A stretch of DNA of 64,000 nucleotides from Sarcocystis neurona (lineage: Eukaryota > Apicomplexa > Conoidasida > Eucoccidiorida > Sarcocystidae), in the NCBI GenBank assembly GCA_000727475.1, contig KL647288.1, positions 3,777,604-3,841,603 of the forward strand, given 5' to 3'. Of the stretch, positions 13,801 to 21,968 are shown piece after piece. The translations under genes and the position numbers were made by a program. The first letter of the stretch is position 1; each line of letters opens with the position of its first letter. The notes under the pieces are model-generated. The model made no database searches, was not told where the DNA came from, and worked only from the letters and a program-made list of their open reading frames with translations.

Positions 13801-16800
13801 TTTAACGCGAAAAAGCACCTTTGCGCAATGTGGTGTCTATCCTTAGCAACGTGGGTGTGTCTCCGGCCTCCTCAACCCGGGGCTACACAGATGCAGTCGA
13901 CGACCGTGTTGCTGGACAGATACGGAGACAACATTACCTGCGCTGCAAAAGAGCCCAGTGATGTTGCAGAGCATTACTATATGTCGCTGCTGTCGCTGCT
14001 GCTACACTCAGAAGGCGCCTTCAGCTTGGTGGCTCATGCGAACGGGCTTCCTCTGCGTGCACTCCGCGTTGTCCTACAGAGGAAACGTGCGACGAAAGTG
14101 AGCCGTTTCAAAGGCAACACCACGCGTGTCTGCGTAGACTTGTACCCAGAAGTATGCGACTAAAGTGTGTACTCCCCACGCGTGTTCCTCTGGTGTAGCC
14201 CTACACGCCTACGATTGTGGGCCGCGCACGCTGGCAGTTTTGTGTAATAGACGCATAATGAATCTGGCGGCTTCTCTCCCTTTTTCCTGTATATTTGTCT
14301 CCAACGAAGCGTCTACTTTCTCCTCCTTCCACAACATGCTTGTGATCCCTATTTCTCTCCACACAGAGTCTGCTACGCCATTCAGTTGGCTCAACAGCTG
14401 TTATGCGGCGGACGTGGACGGTAGCACTTCCGTTGCTTCGGGTGCCGCTCCCTAAAATCACCTACATGGAGTGATGTGTGTCACAATTGTAGGTTCTTTT
14501 GTGGCCGCTCCCCCCCACCAAGTAGCACGTGTAAAAAGCAACAGACGGGCAAAAGCAGTCAAGTAGTCATATCTCTCTCCTTAAGTGTAGGCAGCAGCGA
14601 ACGAAACCTGCAGAAGCCTGCTCCTTCCAGCTAACCCACCAATGATGCCGACACAGCAGCTGCAACAGTGTGTTTTGCTAAGTACCATTCTGAACTTCGT
14701 GGTGCAGCAGCAACGGCACGTTCGCCTGCGGGGAGGGCCCACTCAATTGGGCTTCCTCAGAACACGCGAAGCGGCGCAAGCCAGGCTGAAACAAGCGTGA
14801 CTTCTTCCCCAGAGATACGACAGCGGCCGCATCCACGAAGGGTGCGGCATGTTGCTACACTCTTTTCAGCAGAGGCACGGCGCCGACCGGTCGACGTACC
14901 CTTCGTCGGCAGCAGCCTTGGCTCAGAGACGGCTGCCCCCTCGAACTTCCTTGCTCAACAGAAGTCGCAGGAGAATCTTCCCAAAGAAAGCAGAGCTGTA
15001 GCCGAAGCTTTAAAATGCATGCCACTCATGTTACAAGTTCCTTCCTGCTGGCCGGTGAGACACTCGTTGTAGTAGCGTTCTTGAAAAAAGTGGGAAGACG
15101 CGTGAAGTGGGGGGAACTACGAACCCATCAAACCTACTACTTTCCATGATCCTGTAAAATGTTGCCAGTGTACTTAAAGCGGACCATTGTACGCAGCGGT
15201 CCTCCTGTGTAGCGAAACAAATGGACACATAGATAACACGAATGTAGAAGTGTTAATGTGGACTTGCTTCAGCAGCGCAAGTCACACACAGCAGATTCAT
15301 ACGCGTCTACATTCCGCCATTGCAGTAGAGTTTAAACAGGCGGATTCTGTTTCAAAACGAGGCAAATCCGCGTAAGCGCCAGGGTCGTGCTGCGGTACTG
15401 TGTGCTCAGCATATAGAAATTATTTTCTGAAGAGCGGCCCGACTAGGACGAACGTGCACCTAGACTATTATGCCTCCTGATAGGCGCTCTCTCTGTTAGA
15501 ACCTGACATCTTTTTATTAGGCATTCTCTGTTTCGGAACTTAGTATCCTTTTTTCACGCCTTGACATCGCTTAATAACAAACACATAGAAATGTATATAC
15601 ATATATATATGTAATGGAAGCTTTGAAGTTTAAGCAGACATGATGGCATGCGTGTAGGCACGACCAGCCTCTTGCACACGCGCTCGCAAGGAGGTACATG
15701 AGTCTGACTCTAGTGCAAAGAATAACGTGAAATACCACAACCCTACGTCTTTGCATATGCACTGGAAAATTCATGCAGGAGGCGCCTGAAGCAACGGCTG
15801 CTGCGAGTTGTTTAGGAGTGTGCGCGTCAACAGCAGCAGATGCAACGTACGACACTAGAACGCTGCTTACACCTTGCCAGGAGAGGGGAACGCATTCCAG
15901 GTTCTTCATTCCGTGGAAGTACTCTGATCCAGTGAGCCAGCAGGTAACGCTTTTTTTACAAGCAAAAGTACCACTCTGTCAGTAGCTGGGAATTCGACTA
16001 GCAGTCAGTAGGTTTAAAGATCAAGTAAACAGATCCAGCTTTTTCTTGAGTCCCACCAGTGGGTGTGGTTTTGCCTCTTTGTGAGAATCTGTGTTCGAAA
16101 AGTAGGAGGACGGGAATGTTTGACCAGCATCTTGTGTGTGCTGTACAATGCGGCAGTTCATACGTTTTACATATGTCTATATATGTATATACACTATTTT
16201 ATACACAGACACATGCGCGCAAAGCCGCACGTCTGCATTTGGAATTATTTTTCTCGGAGAATGCTGTGAAGACCTTTTCAGTTGCAGAAGCGGAATACCG
16301 GGCTATTGTTCACTTGCGTGCCCCTTCTGAATAGTTAGCGAGAAATCGGGGCGTGTGTCTTCTACTTCTTTAGCACCCCCCGCGTTACGAATGGCCAGCC
16401 ATGGTTACACAAGGAGATCTAGTACACACTGTAGAAAAAGTGTCTTTCGACCTATTTAAAAGCATGTCCGCAACTGTCACTCATTTCCGCCGTCCCGGGG
16501 AACAGTCTGCGACAATGCGCCTTCAAATACATAAATGCTTCATATATATATATGTATATATAGATACACCTATATCTATCTATCTATCTACCTATCTATC
16601 TATCTATCTCTCTCTATATATAGGTCTACACGCACACGCGTGCGTCTCAGAAACGTCTGTGCAACGTCCACATGTGCTCGTGCATCATACCTGCATATAT
16701 AAATCCGTTTTACATACACAAGGGAGTTGCGTTCCTGTCAAGCGCTACTGTTTGTGCGCATTTGCTAGTTTGTCTCGCTCAGGAGTGACGTCTTGCGAAA

Positions 16801-19057
16801 ATGTGAATGCCGAGTTTGTCCTGCTGCTGGCATTCTCCCGTGCGAGTGAATGCGTATTCCGTTTCCCTCAGGCTATCCCTCTGTATTCCAATGCGTCTGC
16901 CTTACGCTGCACTTTTATTCCAACGGAAACGTCCGCGCGACTCTACTCCGCCGGCTGAGGAGAGGGCAGCTTTCAGTGGATTCGTTCACTGGCCAGGCAG
17001 AGATTAGACATATTTATAGCACAATGGCACACAGAGATGGAGACTACGTAGTGCACGCTGTCGCTGACCTCCGGAGTTCTGTCTGCCTACTGACTGACGA
17101 ATGGCAGCTGCGTAAAATCAGTGGAGGGAAGCACAGTAGGTATCACTGTTATAAATATGGACATGGAAGTGATCCCATCCTGCCTATGCAAGAGCCATCA
17201 AGACTCCTCTTCCGTATGGGGCACCAACCACAAGTGTCCAAGGATTAAAAAAGTTGGACATATATGTGTATATATATATATATATATATACGTATAGACC
17301 TACAGGCGGCATATGCGCGCTGGATCCTGCATGCGCGAGCTTCGTGTGCGTTGTGAGGGATGAGAAGCTTGCATGTGAGGTGTTGCATCTGCGTTATACA
17401 CGAACGCTTCAGCAACGCATGCAGGGTGCCAACCTATGCCTTCTGCTGAGTAGATCCTTCTGTGAATGCGAGTATACGGTAACATTGTCGCAGCCGGCCA
17501 ACAGGACATCAGCTGAGTACACCTGTCGTAAGAGTATCCACGTGCAACGATGTGGCTTACGCTTTTTTCTTGGCATGCACGACCTACAACTTCATAGATG
17601 CGGGCCTACGTCGTGACCGAGCAAGTCTCCCCTGGCAAAACACGCATAAAATGGTACTTGCGTGAACCCCACGCTAGGTCTGCACAACTCGGTGTACCCT
17701 TTCAAAAACAGGTGCTCTGATGTTGACACACGTTTGCCTGCACACGTGTGCACACACTGCCGGGTTTGCAAAGGATATAGTTTCCCCCAATGTGGCGGAT
17801 CGGTACGTCGTTAAACACAAGCGTATACCTGGGAAGATCTAAACGCCGTCCTCTGTGACTCTCGGCACGCCTGAACGTAACAGCTTACTTCCTAGTGTGG
17901 CTTACTATATTTCCGTAACTCGTGTACGAGCGGATGACCACAGAGAAGGACCCGCATAGTAGTGGGCTGTCGGGGCGATCCTCGTGGTCGAGGGTTCCAC
18001 AAGCCAACGGAGAATGGGCGTATCAGCGATTGCTAACCTGCAGTGAAACCGTCTAGTATTCCCTCAGACTGCAACCACTTCCTCCTGTCCAGACAGCATT
18101 TGAGTTGTTACCAGCACGAGCGTGAATCGTCGAACAAACACTGCACAGTTATACATATATATATGTATATATATTCTAGTTAGCATACGTGTGCGTAGCG
18201 GCACACACACAAATTTGCTATCTGGATGCAGACTCGTGCCCTCCTGCGTATGTCCTGGTTCTGTGGAATAAAGAGAGTGTCACCGATGCCTTTAACAGGT
18301 TGCGACACACCAGCGCAAACTCGCACCACGCGGAGATTATACACGCGTTCTACGCAGAACTGCCCTACGCGTCCGAACTGGGCTCTCCGACTCCTCCAAG
18401 TACACACATGTCTATGCACTCGGACAAAAACATACCCGCTAAGCTGTATATCTGTTCTTCACAGAGAGAGGTGTACATAAGCCTGTACGTCCGTGTATAT
18501 ACTTACGGCCTGCGTTTAAAAAGACCTGCACTATTAAGAAATCTCTAGAGACGTCCCTGCTCAGTTGCATGGCTGTCCACTTGCGAAGCTGTGTAAAATG
18601 CATTCTCCCCTTTGAGCTGGGAAATCCTAAATTGCCGTATCCACAAGTGCACGCACAGCCGCTTGTAGCGTGGCTCCCCAGACAGACGTTGATATGAGTG
18701 TCAACTGCTTGTTTTTCAACACCATTTTGGAAAGTCCACCACGCCAAGAACTTCTGCAGCGCAGAAACACAACTGAAAGATTCGCGCCCGCGTGGCGTTT
18801 CCGACGTCGAACGTACAGGTAAGTACATACACATTTACTTATATGTGTGTGTATGTAGATATACACGTGAACACGCATGCAAAACCACAGCACTGGACAC
18901 GCGTACACATGCGTACATGCCCTTGCTTCACCGTGTACTGCGATGGAAATGTCAACAAAAGAGAGTAGAGGAACAGGTTCACAGTACCCTCCGGTGCGTC
19001 GCTGAGCGTGCTCTAGGGGCAGCCAACACACGAGCAAACTTCCGTCTCATCACTTGA
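1461..19057 (+). CDS. RCC1-repeat protein, multi-exon gene (overall span)
   Basis: This span covers a many-exon gene for a protein with RCC1 (regulator of chromosome condensation 1) repeats, which fold as seven-bladed beta-propellers. RCC1 itself is the nuclear guanine-nucleotide exchange factor for Ran, but many RCC1-repeat proteins are scaffolds or belong to other pathways. The hallmarks are seen repeatedly: a 'G..H..AL..DG.LY.WG....GQLG' core occurs in exons at 2699, 4015/5109, 5327/6660, 7823, 8885, 10030 and 10307. Eight exons from 2699 to 11514 join with matching phase at GT-AG borders. Downstream exons give a Lys/Arg/Glu-rich region and short helical segments, and phase agreement continues to about 15943. 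The last part (16.0-19.06 kb) is weakly defined, so the gene could end earlier or the region could hold a second gene. The 5' end is not found. I cannot say whether it is a Ran exchange factor. The repeats are divergent and the long C-terminal extension is unlike RCC1 itself. Confidence 0.75.
2699..3298 (+). CDS. RCC1 gene exon with a clear blade
   Basis: There are exactly 200 codons between a pyrimidine-rich acceptor (TTTGTCCAG) and a GTAAAA donor. The core 'TCAVLQDGTLYGWGDGSEGQ' is a textbook RCC1 blade. It is followed by an insertion of about 150 residues rich in Arg, Ala and Thr, and then by 'PRPRIISALEKVFVVQ', the strand that opens the next blade. Phase 0 at the 3' end fits the exon at 4015. 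Confidence 0.85.
4015..4084 (+). CDS. RCC1 gene short exon
   Basis: This 70-bp exon lies between an AG at 4013-4014 and GTAAGT at 4085. It encodes 'VACGDAHTLILTLQGMMYSF', a complete RCC1 'V-A-C-G-x-x-H-T' strand followed by G-x-x-Y-x-F-G. It is too short to be found by open-frame length. It leaves phase 1, which matches the acceptor at 5108. Confidence 0.87.
4922..4945. repeat. (TA)n microsatellite
   Basis: About 12 TA units lie in the RCC1-gene intron 4085-5108. Similar shorter tracts occur in many introns of this window. Confidence 0.92.
5109..5327 (+). CDS. RCC1 gene exon
   Basis: The exon lies between CCCAG (5104-5108) and GTAAGA (5328), enters in phase 1 and leaves in phase 1. It completes the blade begun at 4015 ('ENGRLGVPQNG' in place of G-Q-L-G) and ends in 'VREIGAGGAFSACI'. 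The single left-over base plus two bases at 6660 make the Asp codon of 'DDGDALYTWGSN', so the blade core is restored only when the 1.3-kb intron 5328-6659 is removed. Confidence 0.87.
6660..6778 (+). CDS. RCC1 gene exon, canonical blade
   Basis: The exon encodes 'DGDALYTWGSNATGQLGLGH' followed by 'PQKVEVIKAPVLQ', the best RCC1 match in the window. The acceptor is TTCAG and the donor GTAGGG at 6779. It leaves in phase 0, in step with the exon at 7823. Confidence 0.92.
7823..7944 (+). CDS. RCC1 gene exon
   Basis: The exon begins after CTGCAG and encodes 'LSCGKNHTAVLTFEGQVFTT' and 'GQGEDGRLGHGD', an RCC1 blade with G-R-L-G in place of G-Q-L-G. The donor is GTGACA at 7945 and the exit is phase 2. 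Joined to 8885 the frame reads '...VFERLRTLPYVRFVCAGG'. Confidence 0.92.
8885..9383 (+). CDS. RCC1 gene exon with Ala/Glu-rich insertion
   Basis: The exon starts after TCTCCAG and encodes 'VCAGGTHSAALDSSLRLWMW' and 'GNNCCGQLGLSHW', a full blade. About 110 residues of Ala-, Glu- and Gly-rich low-complexity sequence follow, a typical coccidian insertion in a loop between blades. The donor is CAG/GTGAGA at 9384, with phase 0 exit. Confidence 0.9.
9417..9553. repeat. perfect 67-bp tandem duplication in an intron
   Basis: Bases 9417-9483 and 9484-9550 appear identical, beginning GCTCCAAAAGGAAAATCTG and ending GTACGAGCTCAACT, and three more bases match after the second copy. The copies sit just inside the intron 9384-10029. 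Perfect identity points to a recent duplication or an assembly artefact. Confidence 0.9.
10030..10176 (+). CDS. RCC1 gene exon
   Basis: The exon has 49 codons, phase 0 at both ends, with acceptor TTTGACAG and donor CAG/GTGAGT. It encodes 'VALGELYSLAVTRRGILYAW' followed by 'GSHDLGQLGVPDRLDNQ', a canonical RCC1 blade with intact G-Q-L-G. Confidence 0.92.
10307..11514 (+). CDS. RCC1 gene exon: last blade plus basic low-complexity region
   Basis: The exon starts after a strong acceptor (TTTGTTACTGCAG). The first 35 codons contain 'VFAGPCSSCTYVTCRGDVFD', the opening strands of a blade that is not followed by a W-G/G-Q-L-G core, so the propeller probably closes here. Residues of about 130-200 form a Lys/Arg/Glu/Gln stretch ('EIQREIKKQQERERRKEDRQ') likely to be a coiled coil. 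The rest is Ser/Arg/Gly-rich and probably disordered. The exon ends at CT/GTAAGC (11515) in phase 2, which fits the exon at 13140. Confidence 0.75.
11515..13139 (+). other. long intron (proposed) of the RCC1 gene
   Basis: No frame in this 1.6-kb stretch has clear protein character. An open frame around 12561-12965 and another at 11280-11555 are not supported by phase. A direct join of 11514 to 13140 keeps frame. Confidence 0.5.
13140..13413 (+). CDS. RCC1 gene exon, coiled-coil segment
   Basis: The exon follows CATAG and encodes 'YERWYTKLQTKDEEERRAAD' and then 'ARYRLRRGQERMEILKK', a highly charged helix of coiled-coil type. It enters in phase 2, matching the exon that ends at 11514. The 3' end is less sure. 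CCAG/GTTCAG at 13414 gives phase 0 and fits the next exon, though the donor is not canonical beyond GT. Confidence 0.58.
13891..14097 (+). CDS. RCC1 gene probable exon
   Basis: There are 69 codons from CTACACAG to a GTGAGC donor at 14098, including 'LLDRYGDNITCAAKEPSDVA' and a leucine-rich helix. The balanced composition, with no homopolymer runs, makes it a good coding candidate. The product of this segment is not recognised. Confidence 0.5.
14369..14420 (+). CDS. RCC1 gene possible micro-exon
   Basis: This 52-bp segment after CACAGAG encodes 'SATPFSWLNSCYAADVD' and ends at a GTAGCA donor. Its only special support is phase: it converts the phase-0 exit of the exon at 14097 to the phase-1 entry of the exon at 14657. 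Confidence 0.33.
14657..15054 (+). CDS. RCC1 gene probable exon
   Basis: An open frame runs to a GTGAGA donor at 15055. It encodes Ser/Arg/Ala-rich sequence and ends 'ALKCMPLMLQVPSCWP'. It leaves in phase 0, in step with the exon at 15779. The entry point (CACAG at 14652-14656) is a guess, because a stop codon lies in frame just upstream. Confidence 0.42.
15779..15943 (+). CDS. RCC1 gene probable exon
   Basis: There are 55 codons between CATGCAG and CAG/GTAACG, phase 0 at both ends. The exon ends with 'THSRFFIPWKYSDPVSQQ', which looks like real protein. The family is not recognised. Confidence 0.45.
16572..16608. repeat. (TATC)n tetranucleotide microsatellite
   Basis: A run of TATC units with one CCTATC interruption is flanked by (TA)n on the left and (CT)n then (TA)n on the right. 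It lies in presumed intron. Confidence 0.9.
17269..17290. repeat. (TA)n microsatellite
   Basis: This is a pure TA dinucleotide tract in presumed intron. Confidence 0.9.
18206..18818 (+). CDS. possible 3' exons of the RCC1 gene (coding islands)
   Basis: There are two islands. At 18206-18400 one frame reads 'LVLWNKESVTDAFNRLRHTS', with good protein character. At 18694-18818 a frame from an ATG reads 'NCLFFNTILESPPRQELLQR' and ends at a strong ACAG/GTAAGT donor (18819), but a second frame over the same bases is almost as plausible. The introns between them are not resolved. Confidence 0.33.
18976..19057 (+). CDS. proposed terminal exon of the RCC1 gene
   Basis: The frame encodes 'RVEEQVHSTLRCVAERALGA' and ends at TGA 19055-19057. 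The upstream border is approximate: AG sites exist at 18982-19000, including one that fits the phase-2 donor at 18818. The stop codon overlaps the PRP38 stop on the opposite strand (19050-19052). Confidence 0.4.
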
Positions 19058-21968
19058 GAGGCTTCAATCCGAGTTCTGCCCGCAAGGCGTCCCACTCCTG
19101 CACAGAGAGTTCTTTGTCTTTTCCTTTTCCTCCTCCTCCGGCACCCCCTTTTTTGCTGCTACTGCTGAAAGGGTGCTCGAACATTTTCTTTGCGGGCTGC
19201 TGGTGCTCCGCTGTTTTTTTGTCGTCAGCGCCTCCCTCCGCCGCTGTTCTTCGAATGTTTCGCCCTGCATCCTTCGTCCTGTGTAATGGAGACGGCGAGA
19301 CAGAGTGTCGGCGTCTCTTGTCTGATCTTCTGTTGTCTTTAACCGCCTCTTCTCTGTCGTCGTTTTTCCGGTTGCTTCGCTTCTCCGCCTCCTTCCCTTG
19401 GTCCCGTCGTTCCTGGTGCCGTCGCGTCTCCCTCTCCTCCGAACGGCAGAACGATCTCCGCCGTCTCGCTTTCTCAGCCTCGCTACTGCTGACGCTGTCG
19501 CGTCTTCGACAACCCTCTTCTCCTACTCTCCTTCGTCCACCCCTCTCCTCGTCATCCTCCTTCTCTACCCCTCCCCGTCGACGCCGTGTGTCTCTGTTTT
19601 CTCCGTCCGCTAGTTTGTCTGAACCTCCCCTCTCTGCCAGTCTTGACAGTACACGTGACTTCTCATCGGTATGCCGAGACGTTTCCATCTTTTCTCCTTC
19701 TGCTTCGTACTTATTGTAGCCATGTGTTGTTCTTCTCCGTTCCTCTGATGCCTCTGCTGTTGCGCCTTCATTTCGCCGGTGTCGCCTGCCTTCTGCATCT
19801 CCCTCCTTTTCAAAAGTCCTGTCTCTGAACGTTCGATCTCCTGTCTCGTTCGGATGTGTCTGCGTCTCTGGTCTCTTCCTTCGTTTCTCCGTATCTGCAG
19901 TTTCTCTCTCGTCTGTGCCCTTCTGCTTCTCCCCTTCGTCTTCTTTCTCCTCCTCCCCTCTTCTCGGTCTCTTTCCTCCCCCGCGTGCTTCTTCCCCGCG
20001 TAAATATCTCCCGTACCGTCGGTCGCTCCTTTTGTCCTTCGCTCTCTCCACCTCCTCCTCCCCCCCTCCCTCTCGTCGTCGCTCCTCTTCGTCCTCTTGC
20101 TGCTCGTGCTGCTGCTGCCGCTCCTTCTGCGGCTGCCGTCGGTCCCTCTCCTGCTGCTGGGCCTCTCCGTCATCTTGCGACATCGCTGCTGCTGCTTCTT
20201 CTCCTCCATCGCGGTGGCGGCTAGTGGAGCTGCGACGCTGCTTTGTCTTATGGCTGCGATAACCTTTGTCTTCCCTGCGATCTATTATTTCTTCTTTAGC
20301 AACTCCGTTCGTCTCTGCTGCATCATAATCACTGCCGTGACTTCTCCTCCTCTTCCTCTTCACATCTCCGTGATCTCCCTCTGCCTCTTCTTCCTCCGTT
20401 GCCGACTCTCCTTCGTGCCCACGTCGCCAACGGCTGCGTCTTCGGTCCTGCTGTCGCTGCCGCTGCCCACGTTCTTCCCTTTCTTCTTTAACTGCTCCAT
20501 ACCTGCCGGATCCCCTCTCTCTGTACTCTCTGTTTCCTCCGCGCTCTTCTTCCTCTTCGTCTTCTTGATCCTCACGCTGCTCCTGCGCCTCTTCCTTCGC
20601 CCTCCTTCTGTCGCCCCCAGTCCGCCGGGTGCCTCGTCCGCTTCTGTATCGGTGGCCATCGGCGGCGCCTTCTCGCCCTGCCGCAGCACCGGCGGAACGT
20701 CCCTCGTACTCTCCTTCGTCTTCTGCAACAGCATTTCGCTGGTAGTCACCATGCTGTCTGTAGCTCTTGTCTCCTCCCACTGCATCGTGATGGCGTGTGC
20801 CCCGTTGGCTGCTGCGGTAGCTGCTGACAGCCGCACCTTCCGCCGCTTCTGCCGTCGTGCGATGCATAATCGGTGTGGGGCTTCGGCTGCTAACCTTTGC
20901 CGCTCGCCCCTCCGTCGTTACACGGCTTCCTCCGTGATAGTAGTGTCTCGACGAGGCGTGACTTGCTGTTGTACCGCTGGTGGCTGCATCCCCTCCGCCT
21001 GCAGGGGCCTGTTGTCGATAGCGATGATGTGGACGAGTACCTTCTCTCCACCAGCCTTCGCCTTCCCCTTCGATTTTCGGCCGCTGCATCTTGCCACCAC
21101 TAGCAGCGGCTTCGTTCTTATTTTTTCCTTCTGTCGTTGCCTGTGTGGCGTCGTTGTAGTCATTTTCGAGCTCCAGCTCTCGCACCTGTTCTAGAAGCTG
21201 TTGTTCCTGCTGCTGCTGCAACAGTCGCATCCGTTGCTGCTGAACGTGTCGCTGCAGCGTCTTCTGCTGCTGCTGGAGCTGCTGCTTCTGCAGCAGCCAC
21301 AGCTGCTGCTCGCGTTCGCTCGCGAAGACAACAACTCTCTTCCCCCCATCTCCCGCCCCTCCTCCTGCCGCAGCGGCCGCGGCGTTCCCTGCGTAAACCT
21401 CTACGTCGTGTTCAAGTGCACTGAGACGGGTGGGTGGGAGCAGTCCCTCTTCCTCTAGTGTTTCTCTCTTCGGCAATACAGGCAAATCAACGTCTAACAT
21501 AGCCGTTTTCTTTAACATGTCATCAATGAATTCGTCCATGCAGACGATCTTAAACTTCCCGTCTGCAAGCCGAAGTCGCAGTTTGCGGTAGTCAGCCAGC
21601 AGAGGCTCCAGGTGTACATACACCTCACGCGCCTGCCCCACAAGACGAAAGTAGAACGCCCCCACGGCACGCAAGTACTTGAACCGTTCCTGCTTTATAA
21701 ACTCCAAAATCACTTCCTCCTCCGGCTGCAGCTGCAGCAGCTTCAACACCACACATAAGAAAGGGGCCGGCTGCCGCTTCCCTCCATATGTTCCCCCAAC
21801 ATACGACAACCCCACGCACGGCTCTATTACTGACTCCGCAGACACAGCAAAGCAGTGTTCTTTCCAGAAATTACACCCGTACACTTTTCGACGAATGATG
21901 CGAGACATCAGGCCCTGCGGATTGAGCCCGTGCACCTGCTTCGCGAGGGGATCCGTGCGATTCGCCAT
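19050..21968 (-). CDS. PRPF38A: pre-mRNA splicing factor PRP38 with long RS/RE-like tail
   Basis: PRP38 is a U4/U6.U5 tri-snRNP/B-complex protein needed for spliceosome activation in the nucleus. The intronless frame gives 972 residues from ATG at 21966-21968. Residues 1-185 form the PRP38 domain: 'IRRKVYGCNFWKEHCF' near 25-40, 'YVGGTYGGKRQPAPFLC' near 56-72, 'FIKQERFKYLRAVGAFYFRL' at 90-109, 'LEPLLADYRKLR' near 120 and 'CMDEFIDDML' near 143. The human protein is about 310 residues, so two thirds here is extension. It has a Gly/Ala patch near 195-210, a Gln/Leu-rich coiled coil near 220-265, then some 650 residues rich in Arg, Glu, Asp, Ser and Lys resembling an RS/RE domain. The last 17 residues, 'VQEWDALRAELGLKPLK', resemble the Hub1-interacting element (HIND) known from Snu66 and some PRP38 proteins. 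The neighbour is convergent and overlaps by 8 bases. Confidence 0.95.
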   Translation of the reverse strand: MANRTDPLAKQVHGLNPQGLMSRIIRRKVYGCNFWKEHCFAVSAESVIEPCVGLSYVGGTYGGKRQPAPFLCVVLKLLQLQPEEEVILEFIKQERFKYLRAVGAFYFRLVGQAREVYVHLEPLLADYRKLRLRLADGKFKIVCMDEFIDDMLKKTAMLDVDLPVLPKRETLEEEGLLPPTRLSALEHDVEVYAGNAAAAAAGGGAGDGGKRVVVFASEREQQLWLLQKQQLQQQQKTLQRHVQQQRMRLLQQQQEQQLLEQVRELELENDYNDATQATTEGKNKNEAAASGGKMQRPKIEGEGEGWWREGTRPHHRYRQQAPAGGGDAATSGTTASHASSRHYYHGGSRVTTEGRAAKVSSRSPTPIMHRTTAEAAEGAAVSSYRSSQRGTRHHDAVGGDKSYRQHGDYQRNAVAEDEGEYEGRSAGAAAGREGAADGHRYRSGRGTRRTGGDRRRAKEEAQEQREDQEDEEEEERGGNREYRERGSGRYGAVKEEREERGQRQRQQDRRRSRWRRGHEGESATEEEEAEGDHGDVKRKRRRSHGSDYDAAETNGVAKEEIIDRREDKGYRSHKTKQRRSSTSRHRDGGEEAAAAMSQDDGEAQQQERDRRQPQKERQQQHEQQEDEEERRREGGGEEEVERAKDKRSDRRYGRYLRGEEARGGGKRPRRGEEEKEDEGEKQKGTDERETADTEKRRKRPETQTHPNETGDRTFRDRTFEKEGDAEGRRHRRNEGATAEASEERRRTTHGYNKYEAEGEKMETSRHTDEKSRVLSRLAERGGSDKLADGENRDTRRRRGGVEKEDDEERGGRRRVGEEGCRRRDSVSSSEAEKARRRRSFCRSEERETRRHQERRDQGKEAEKRSNRKNDDREEAVKDNRRSDKRRRHSVSPSPLHRTKDAGRNIRRTAAEGGADDKKTAEHQQPAKKMFEHPFSSSSKKGGAGGGGKGKDKELSVQEWDALRAELGLKPLK

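Larger units (their letters stand above)
15944..18205 (+). other. mostly non-coding; long intron(s) with microsatellites
   Basis: The stretch contains (TA)n and (TATC)n tracts. Weak coding islands exist at about 16230-16334 ('ARLHLELFFSENAVKTF' ending in a stop) and 16850-17010, but no phase-consistent exon chain could be built. If the island at 16230-16334 is a last exon, the RCC1 gene would end there and the material from 18.2 kb would belong to something else. Confidence 0.4.

Noticed and set aside
20097..21194. 365-codon + strand open frame, very rich in Leu, Ser, Phe and Val, resembling a membrane protein
   Set aside because: It is the antisense shadow of the Arg/Glu/Ser-rich PRP38 tail. 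GAA, AGA and CGA codons read backwards give TTC, TCT and TCG, so hydrophobic open frames arise automatically.
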